DNA from: Owenia fusiformis
Taxonomy: Eukaryota; Annelida; Polychaeta; Sabellida; Oweniidae
Direction of reading: 5' to 3'
NCBI GenBank assembly: GCA_903813345.2
Contig: CAIIXF020000002.1
Span: 7,399,555 to 7,463,554 of the forward strand
Length of the DNA: 64,000 nucleotides
In this document: positions 55,986 to 64,000 of the stretch, piece by piece
Layout of the letters: each line of letters begins with the position of its first letter
Position numbering within the stretch: the first letter of the stretch is position 1
The notes under the pieces: generated by a model
The model's database searches: none
What the model was told of the DNA's origin: nothing
Seen by the model: the letters and a program-made list of their open reading frames with translations, nothing else
Made by a program: the position numbers and the translations under genes

Positions 55986-56073
55986 GCCATTTTTGCTATT
56001 TACTCTGTTTGTAAAAATTCCAGCCATGGCTGTTCGATGGAATTTGCTACGCTTTGGCGTTGCTGTTGTCTAG

Positions 56074-56400
56074 TTTCTTCTTTACACAACCTTTATTTTG
56101 AAAGCACAAAACGTTTTGGATCACATCTGGAACCTTTATAAGATACAAATCGTATCAGAAATGAACCGTCATTAACGACACTGATCTAACGACAGTAGGT
56201 TTGCATTAATAAAAACGTTGCTATATAATCAATCAAAAATATGTTATCCCTTACCTGTAAATCCCGATTTAAATCGGAAGAAATCCCGTTTTTTATTGCT
56301 CATCCTGATCTTTATCAACCCCGATTTTTATCAGGGTTTTCAGAAACTATCCTGATCTTTTTGTAAAATATCCCGATTTTTTCATAAAATATGATATAAT
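56074..56400. repeat. Parent repeat P, copy 2, right part
   Basis: TTTACACAACCTTTATTTTG to AAATCGTATCAGAAATGAAC continues the match with 40214-40310. After about 30 unmatched bases (ACGACACTGATCTAACGAC) it joins sequence matching 44395-44600, with the TCCCGATTTAAATCGGAAG block. A further short fragment of P (GCAATACAATAAGTGATTGT then TCAGACGCG) appears at about 56704-56734. Confidence 0.82.
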
Positions 56401-57445
56401 CTCAATTTCGTGTTCAAAACTCCCGAATATTTAACGAGCATCCAGATATTTAAGTAAAACTCCCGATTTTTAAATGATACACTTCCGATTTTCGTTCGAA
56501 ACTCCCGATTTATTAATGAGATGCCCTCGCAAAAAATGAAATTATACGATAGGTTTTGCGATAAAACAAAATACAGTAGCTAACTATACTATGTGTGGAG
56601 TATGGGATTCCAAGTCCAAGCACACCGGGTGCTTAGGCGTGACAATTGTTGATACCTCTAAGCACGCGATTAAACCAACTCTTGACATCTCTTGGCACGT
56701 CTAAGCAATACAATAAGTGATTGTTCAGACGCGTAATCTGATCGGTCTTGATTAATAATTCGCGGGTTTCTGTCTGGGGAAACTAGTTTAAAAGCGTTGA
56801 AAGATTATTCAAATAGTGCTAAAATGGTGATAACTACATGGATTTGAAAGATATTTTGGACGAGGGACAGTCGCTCCGTCTGCTTCCCCTTGTTACATCC
56901 TTCTTTTTATGGACCTTCCATATAGTAGGTATATTTTCCAGGGCAGTACTTGTGACCAAATGGACTTATCAGCGATTTGTTAACATCTTCAATACCCAGA
57001 ATGACAGATATATCTGTCACAAATAAAATCCATTTGGGACACAGAGCGACAGCTATATCTGTCACAGATTTTTTCACTAAAACTGCTCTAATTTTGGCAA
57101 TTTTTATCCAATCTTCACAAATTATGTTTTAAAATGAATGTAATGGGTCTATGTTTACTATTCTTATGAAATCAAACATCAACTATTGCGTTTTTAGATG
57201 TAAATATCCAAAAAATGGCAAAAAATGAAAAATGCTCTGGTTTCAAACCCTTTTTAGAGGCTGGTATTCAAGAGGTTAATCAACAGGTTAATTATATAAA
57301 AGGAGATATGTTGATACCTGTGTTCTCTTTTTACTGGGCCCAACAATAAGATGTAATTTTAATTCGCGCCAATTTTTCTATGAGCAGTCATCTAGACGTA
57401 GAAACCATACTAGTTAATTGTCAGACTGAACGCGATTTTGAATTA
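56401..57445. other. Spacer with an 18-bp palindrome
   Basis: No gene seen. TGACAGATATATCTGTCA at about 57002 is a perfect palindrome, with the near copy CGACAGCTATATCTGTCAC about 50 bases later. TCCCGATTT-like motifs continue from repeat P up to about 56510. Confidence 0.45.
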
Positions 57446-57468
57446 TCGTCCCATTATTTCAACATTCT
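57446..57468. repeat. Dispersed 23-bp repeat, inverted against 58768 and 59608
   Basis: TCGTCCCATTATTTCAACAT is the inverse, with small changes, of AATGTGGAAATAATGGGACG found at 58768-58790 and 59608-59630. The pair 57446/58790 encloses the mariner at 57606-58662, so these may be the ends of an older element in which the mariner sits. Confidence 0.6.
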
Positions 57469-57605
57469 TATTACTCACTTTTACAGGTTTTGAGATAACT
57501 ATACTACATGTATCTTCCTCAATTTTTCACGAAGGTTTTCATTTCTGGGGTCCATTTCAATGGATCTCATATCCTTTTGGAGATATCCAGTGCCACATTG
57601 TTATA

Positions 57606-58662
57606 CAGGGTGATCAATAAATAAGGTAAAAGTATCTGGCATTTCTTCAGATTTTATCCAATCCTCATAAAATTTGCACAGAATAATGTTCAAACATTAT
57701 TGAATTGATATATTAAGTGACAGATCAAAGTGATGTGATAGGTTGAAGTTATAGTTGCCATAGCAACAGAAAGCATGAAGAACCGGGGCAACTATCAAAA
57801 AACTAAATTTTCAGTCGAAACACTTTTGATAATATATTTCAAATCACAATTAAAATGGCATATCATATTCTTATTTCATACTTCATAACTGCTTATTAAT
57901 GTCCTTTGTTTTTAACATATAGTTCATGTCTTCTACTTCTACTCAGTCTTTGAACACCTTTTAAACCCATTTTCCCATAGCCTGCAAATTTTCAAGACAG
58001 CTGGCTTCAAGTCATCCCATGAGAAAGTCTCTTAACTCCCTCTTCAGCTCACCATGACAGTAAAATCGTAAGGGGACAAGTCAGGAGAGTAAAGTACTTG
58101 ACCTAACAGTTGGAAACACAGAGCTTCAATGGTTTGTACTGTGAGAATAGCATTGTGAGATGGAGCATTATCCCAGTGCAATGTGAAACGTTTTGCAGGC
58201 CTCTTAGTCTTAGCTTCTTCCTCTTTTCTCTCATCAAATCTCTTCTATGGGTATTGTTTTTCATCATTGACCTGTGTCATAGACTTTCCATGATTACATC
58301 AGTTTTCATTATATATTAATCTTTTCCGTGACATCAAATATCAAATTTGCAAGAAAATGTGTAACAATGTAAACAAAGTATTAAAACAATTAATGCTGGC
58401 ACCCACGTTTATTTTTTTTCAGTTTGAAAAAGATGTGCTTTTTATCATTTTTTGTTCAAATTGGACGCAATGAAATTGCCCCGGGTACCCCCGACTCCAG
58501 TTGCCATAGTAACTATAATATTAACCAATCAGATGGCAGAAGTAATGTATTTATATGTTTTAATTTAGAAATGTACAAGGTACATTCTGACCAAATTTCA
58601 GGATGTTTCAACCAATATTTACAAAATGCCAGATACTTTTACCTTATTTATTGATCACCCTG
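57606..58662 (-). pseudogene. Mariner with perfect 39-bp ends but ruined transposase
   Basis: It starts CAGGGTGATCAATAAATAAG and ends with the exact inverse; the 39-bp repeats (57606-57644 and 58624-58662) are identical, and TA flanks both sides. The minus strand around 58178-58047 reads HWDNAPSHNAILTVQ, then LYSPDLSPYDF; the two catalytic aspartates are 34 residues apart, so this was a DD34D mariner. A stop follows soon after. The N-terminal half is not recognisable and the element is only 1,057 bp. A further inner inverted similarity (AGTTATAGTTGCCATAGCAA near 57747 and TTGCCATAGTAACTATAATA near 58500) extends the repeats. Confidence 0.9.
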
Positions 58663-60823
58663 TAAGTGCAAAATGAGGAAAAAATTTAGGCCCACCTTGT
58701 CATTTCCATTTTGGAAAGTAGCAGAGCCAATCAGATACATAATTTTGATCATGTGACTAATATTTATAACAATGTGGAAATAATGGGACGATCTCTTACG
58801 AGTATACTTTGCAGGTAATTAACAAAAGAGTTCATAAATCATGAGACCATAAATTAAATACACACAAAAGAAAACAGATTTGACGATATTTATAACAAAA
58901 AAGTTCATTCACTGGACTTAATCAATTACTGACCCTATAGTAGCCTTTTTACCTTTGACATGTACCTCTTAAAGATCTGGTGGATTTAATCAAAATATTT
59001 ACAATTTTTCGCAATTAAGTTGTGTTGTTATGGCAACCACTTGACCAATTATGATCAAACGTGTCATAGCAACTAATTCTATAAAGATGCATTATCCCTA
59101 GAAATATGAATGTGATTGAAGGTATATAATAATATGATAATAATATAAATTATTGATGATTATCATAGTACCCCCTCATAAAACTAGTCAGGGGATATAA
59201 ATGACAATAATTCACAGATGCTGAAAAATAAGACCCTATTATTTTCAAAATCCATGAGAAATGATATATTTCACAGAATTAACATATTTAGAAAAATGCA
59301 ATCGTGTAAGCAAAAACATGGATCAATTAAGCTCATCCAGTAACTTATCAGTCACAATGGAACACTAATAATTAGATGGGCAGAACAATGGTATACGAGG
59401 CAATAACAAAATCGAAGTGAATAAAATTCAGTTTTCAGATTTCAAAAACAAGAAACCATAAAAAATGTGTTTTATTGATTGTTAATCAATGATTTTTGCT
59501 CCGCAAGGCTTACATAATATACAAATGATTACCTTTACGAAAAAAAACTACTCAAAATACCTCAACTTCAACCTCTGATTTCTCAATATCAGCGAAAATT
59601 GAATTGTAACAATGTGGAAATAATGGGACGTTCTGTCGTTCGTACTTAATCCGGTACTATAAACAGGATACCCTGAGAAGACCAGATTAAGCCGACCCGA
59701 TATCTCGGAGTTGTTTATGATTTAATATTAAACGTCTTGAAACGATTGAAAAGCTGGATATCAAATGTTTGTATAAATCAACTCCCTGAACTTCACTTCA
59801 AAAGTTCATGTTCTATGTTTAATAGCATTATAACATTTAATTCAAGGGGCAAAATCCCAAAAGGTCCCACGAGGTCCCACGCAATGTTAAGTCTATGGAG
59901 GTCCCAACTTGCCCCATTGGTGTATACCGGGCTTAATCCTTTCCAACCTAATGATCAGATGCCCGGAACCCATGTCGCCAGTTTGTTTTCTAAAATACCA
60001 CTTTAGATATTTCAATTTCTAGAGAATGCACGAATCACTTAAATGTTTAACCCAGAGTTATATTTTATCAGAAAATGATTTATCAAAATGCATGCAAAGT
60101 TTAAAAACTGTATCTATCTAACTGTCTATCCAGAACAAAAGTTATAGGTCATAAAGGTTTCATTTTTCAATTCAAAAGATAAGGATTTTAAGGTACGTTA
60201 CAACATTTCTCAACATTTTGTAATATCTTGATGGAATTAGTAAGTAAATTCTTGAATATGACAAGGCGGACATTCAAAACAATGTGCTCATTATCTTTGT
60301 TCGCTCTGTTATATTGCTTTATTGGAACATGTAATGCGTTTTCCTCATGTACGTTGCAATAAGGTACGTTACGGAAAGTGCGAAATAAGTTGATAACTCA
60401 GCAATAAATGCTGCTACCTCAAGTGGAGGAGATCATCACGTGATCTCATGATACGCCATACTTTATTTGCAGTCAAAGGAAATGGAATTTCTTCCTAATA
60501 ATCCCTAAATAATACAGCAATCGCGTAAGTACAACACCTGTATCTTTTGCCTAAGCAAAGCTGGTTAATCAAAGATCTAGGATATCCCGATTCGGTTGAA
60601 AGATATTCTAAATAAACAACTTAATTGGTCATTGTTAAAACATTATGTCAACTTTTTTCCAAATCACATACGACTTGAGTTTTACATCAATTAAGGTACG
60701 TTGCTTTGATATCGTCGCTTAATACTTGTTTTATTTCTGTCTTAATAGTGGTAACTAACCCGGGAATCCACAATTTGTTGCAGAATATGACCAAAACTAA
60801 TGCAGAAATTCAAAAGAATTATT
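58663..60823. other. AT-rich spacer with AAGGTACGTT direct repeats
   Basis: No gene seen. TTTTAAGGTACGTTACAAC (60187), ATAAGGTACGTTACGG (60360) and TTAAGGTACGTTGC (60692) are direct repeats of one motif, possibly remnants of element ends. AACAATGTGGAAATAATGGG recurs at 58768 and 59608. The 89-residue open frame at 59737 has no motif. Confidence 0.45.
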
Positions 60824-61812
60824 CAGGGCGTATCAAAAAAACGCAACAAGTTGTTATCTCGTAAAATCACAAAACTAGTAATGACTACATCAATTTCATT
60901 TAATGTACCATAAAGCCATGTCTCTCCTCTTTGCAATGATATGTCATTCATTCACATGTGGTAATGGTTGGTTGAGAAATCCTTCTATTTGCACAGTGGG
61001 TCAAAATCGGCTCTGCGCCAAGTTTTAGATATTGAAAAAATCAGTGCAAGGGCTAAGTGCCAATGGAAGTTCCACTGACTTTAATTGTTGTGACTTTTTC
61101 TTTTGGAGCTATCTCAGGAGCATCTGTGCTCACAATTCCTCCACCAGATATTGCAAAACCTCGAGAAAGATTTGCCCATGGGCTGCTTTTCTTTGCTTTA
61201 ACCCACACATGATTCAGGGCTGAACGTGGACAGATGAGCGCATCTTTATGTGCAAGGAAGTGGTGGCAATTTGGAGGGGTATAGGATGTATTCTTGCAAG
61301 AGTATGAGTATGAACACTTTACTGTCTTTGCCATACCTGTCGCACCTTCTTCCAATAGCCCCTATGCCCCTTGTACTGCCTTTTGCAATGTTTTAAACTT
61401 GGGTCCGAGCTGAATTTTGCCCCACTTTGCAAATTTAATGATTATTCGGCCAGAGATGACTCCCTGTGAATGAATGATATTCCATTGCAAAGAGGAGTAA
61501 TTTGGCTTTTTGATACATTGAATTAAAAGGATGCAGTCAGCATTGGTTTTATGTTTTCGTCCAATATTGCATTGGGCTCGGTACACTGACTTTTGCAATG
61601 TTTATAACTTGGCCCGAAGTTAATTTTGGCCCACTTGCAAATGGAATGATTACTCACCCAACCATGACCAAATATCAATGTCAATGAATGATATATCATT
61701 GTAAAGAGGAGACACATGGCTTAATGGTGCGTTGAATGAAATTAAATGCTGTTATCACTGGTTTTGTGCTTTTCCAAGATAACAATCTGTTGCGTTTTTT
61801 TGATACGCACTG
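60824..61812. mobile_element. TA-type inverted-repeat element with CAGnGCGTATC ends
   Basis: The ends CAGGGCGTATCAAAAAAACG and CGTTTTTTTGATACGCACTG are inverted, with matching sequence for about 35 bp (CAACAnnTTGTTATCT) and looser similarity for about 200 bp (TCTTTGCAATGATATGTCAT and inverse). TA follows the right end; the left flank reads TT. Inside, a duplication with a step of about 212 bp repeats CTTGGnCCGAnnTnAATTTT, GCCCAC and ATTGnAAAGAGGAG (61380-61500 and 61590-61712). A 100-residue minus-strand frame (61053-61355) has no motif that I can assign with confidence. It is probably another Tc1/mariner-type, non-autonomous or decayed element. Confidence 0.75.
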
Positions 61813-64000
61813 TAGAGAAAGAAAGAAAAGAATCGAGGGACAAAAATGTACCTTGAAAAGGAACGTATCAGAAGAAGACGATACTATGTGCCCCGTGCTG
61901 AGCTAAATGGAAAACAATTGAAATAAGATGATGAAAATCGACGCCAGTGACATGCAATTGTTCTTGCAATAGTGGAGTACATCTAGTGAAAACGTTGGCT
62001 AAAGCCTTATTCCTGTGAAGTAAACATTTGACATTTGAAAAGGAATGAAATGTTTTAGATTTAAGCGACGTTCTCTTTCATTTGCCTCTGCTATGAAGCT
62101 TTTTTTTTTGTTTTAAAAGAAGTTGTTATTGTTTGTAGTTGGTCATATCACGAGTTTATATTCTTCTAAACAAATAAGTAAATGATATTGATCGAGTTAA
62201 AATGTTTTGATAATGATATTAAGATACGTTATTATTTTCAAAGTAATTTTTATCTCTATTAAAAGATATAAAATGGTTTATGGTGACAATACAATGGACA
62301 GGAGCTTGTGTTTTAAGACTTTGGATATATGCGAAAAAGATTCGGTGGATTAACAATTGCGTCAATTTTTACTTTAAGCGACGTCGTTTTGCACTGACAA
62401 GGTTAACTTATTTCTGATTATGACTAGATGTCTTTGCCACATACAAATATATTAGTCCATGGTATGAAATCTCTAGGACGTCTAATAAAGGAGTTGGTAG
62501 CACACTATAGCGCAGCGATATTTGACCTTACATTAACATACCTACATATGTCCCCTAATAATTTTTATTATAACCGTTCAATATACTTCCGGCTTTTCGG
62601 CTGAATTATGCCTGCCATTAACAGAGGTCAAAAAATCACCAAAAAATAAAATCCCAATTTTTCACAATTTGGAGTACACAATGCAACAGAAAATAATAAA
62701 AAAATGATTTTAAATATATGATTTATGTTTCTAAGCTAAAAGTTTGAGGTTATTTTTCTTATCAATACCCAAAAATATGTAATCAGTGTACCGACGTTTT
62801 GTATTGTTTCTGATGTATTAATAAGATAAATGCTACAAATGAATCACTTTTATATTGGAATGACAAATGTTTAAATTATGCTAGTTTTTTTTACAAAAGG
62901 GTCTCAATACGTTTTGAGATATGAACCTTTATTCAGCGGTGAAAATTATCAATAAAGGCGGGCCTATTGCTCTTCCTTGACTAATTGGGACTACAGCTAA
63001 AATTCTTTTCCCCGTAGTTAGATATAGCTCAGTTGCTTATAAAACAACCATCAAGACTTGATCGAATTCATGAATATTTGAGAAAAATCGTTATCATTAT
63101 CTTCCTAAAATCTGATTGTATCCAGCGGTAAGGTCAAAAAACAAACAGAAAACTTGATGATAGCCACAAGTAACGTCGAGGAAGAATTTCAGGGCGTTCG
63201 ATTGCATATGACTCTAATTGATTATTAGACATGCCCTTGGAATATATGAACATTCCAATACCTCTGTAACATTTAATTAGATATAAATCTTACCTATTTG
63301 TTATTGTATTGATACGACGTCAGATACTGTACATCGCGTCATTTTACTGCATTTTTAATGCGTACTTACTTTTAAAACCGCAATATCTCGACAGCAAAAT
63401 CATATTTTTCGTCATCAGTTGAACACGTATGTCCATGAAATATTTTGCCTATCAGAATTCCAAATAACTGATTTGGGACTTTTTAAATGAAAATCACACA
63501 AGCCGTATAATGCGACTTTCTATGCTAAAACCGGGTGTCGACTGTAACATTTTGAAGAAAAGTGATTTTAATTTTAAACGAAAAATGAAGATAACTTTTT
63601 CATTTCCCAACGGATCTTTCTCAAATTTTCACAATATTTAAATTCACCATTTTGGAAAAGACAAACAGATTCTGTGTGATGACGTCATAATATAACAATG
63701 CTAACTTAACACTTATATTCATGGAAAAAAGTGTCGACAGGCAGAATTTCGTACCAACAAGATATATATTTTGATCAATTAAACATTAAATCGTTTGAAA
63801 GGTGAATTATTCTTTTTTGATTCCTGAAAGGCATATCATATTCTATATTTTTATCAAAAAACTATATCATTTTGATTAAAATTCAGTCTGTAAGAAGTAT
63901 AAATTGAAAGAAATATGAAGTGAAGCCATGTGAAAAATTCACAAAATTACGTTTCATTTTTTGAGTTCAAATATTTCTAATTAAGGGATAAACATTCAAA
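61813..64000. other. AT-rich sequence, nothing recognised
   Basis: No open frame of note, RNA gene, hairpin or repeat was recognised over the last 2.2 kb of the window. Confidence 0.5.

Larger units (their letters stand above)
54359..56073 (+). mobile_element. 1.7-kb insertion Q in parent repeat P, Helitron-like end
   Basis: Copy 1 of P (40195-40235) is the empty site. The junctions place the insert between a T run and TTTCTTCTTTAC. It begins TCATCCCATGGAACGAAG if the shared T is assigned to the flank, and ends GCTGTTGTCTAG, which fits the 5'-TC and CTRR-3' rule of Helitrons. Near the end, ACGCTTTGGCGT and ATTCCAGCCATGGCTG lie where a 3' hairpin would be. No target duplication is needed to explain the junction. 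The interior holds a CCGT microsatellite (54401-54428), nested element R, and a 138-bp repeat array. It encodes no protein. Confidence 0.6.

Noticed and set aside
55384-56073. Frames on both strands rich in GGHLEKW/NGSHFSRW
   Set aside because: They come from the 138-bp repeat with its GGCCGCCATTTT dyads; both strands are open for the same reason.
61053-61355. 100-residue minus-strand frame as a transposase
   Set aside because: A vague resemblance to a DDE block exists but no catalytic motif could be located, so it was left as part of the inverted-repeat element only.

Overview
This is about 64 kb of AT-rich, intron-scale or intergenic DNA from a eukaryote, almost certainly an animal. The evidence is an intact mariner transposon, a two-ORF non-LTR retrotransposon, Tc1/mariner-type remnants with TA target sites, a hAT-type element with an 8-bp target duplication, TTAA-flanked foldback elements, tRNA-like Pol III genes, and the absence of bacterial gene organisation. 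The tandem-repeat-cored element with a CCGT microsatellite near 54-56 kb recalls elements described from bivalve molluscs, so a marine invertebrate (possibly a mollusc) is my best guess; the sequence alone does not settle it. I found no convincing host protein-coding exon. Most open frames are chance frames or repeat shadows, and some use non-ATG starts.

Layout. 0-2.1 kb: a twelve-unit satellite rich in AGGTCA half-sites. 2.7-10.2 kb: foldback and hairpin repeats plus two fragments of one decayed DDE-transposase family. 12.2-19.6 kb, minus strand: a long LINE with ORF1 (coiled coil) and ORF2 (endonuclease, reverse transcriptase, C-terminal CCHC). Its ORF2 is split by a 1.4-kb insertion, and ORF2 starts one base after the ORF1 stop. 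21.05-22.36 kb: a mariner with perfect 38-bp inverted repeats and an uninterrupted DD34D transposase. 22.5-26.4 kb: hairpin MITEs, one carrying a second MITE. 27.2-28.2 kb: a decayed mariner. 29.1-30.3 kb: a roughly 80-bp minisatellite. 32.0-33.1 kb: a Tc1/mariner-like element with about 245-bp inverted repeats. 33.4-33.8 kb: a copy of the repeat family seen again at 54-56 kb. 36.9-38.4 kb: a hAT-like element with an internal 286-bp tandem duplication. 39.65 kb: a tRNA-Ala(AGC)-like gene.

39.8-56.4 kb is a palimpsest. Two copies of one parent repeat (39.8 kb and 53.9 kb) are each interrupted by a different insertion: 4.1 kb in the first, 1.7 kb in the second. The 1.7-kb insertion itself contains a 0.85-kb element built of a 4 x 162-bp array and ending in a perfect hairpin. 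Between the two parents lie another decayed DDE transposon (45.4 kb), a truncated LINE reverse transcriptase (46.5 kb), diverged tandem repeats (47.3-50.5 kb), a candidate tRNA-derived SINE (51.0-51.3 kb) and a TTAA-bounded foldback element (52.4-53.2 kb). 57.6-58.7 kb is a mariner with perfect 39-bp inverted repeats but a ruined transposase, and 60.8-61.8 kb is another TA-type inverted-repeat element. The last 2 kb holds nothing I can recognise.

Nothing here works together as a pathway. The biology is genome parasitism: at least seven distinct Tc1/mariner-like families of different ages, in which only the 21-kb copy looks able to make transposase, and many non-autonomous elements that would depend on enzymes encoded elsewhere.
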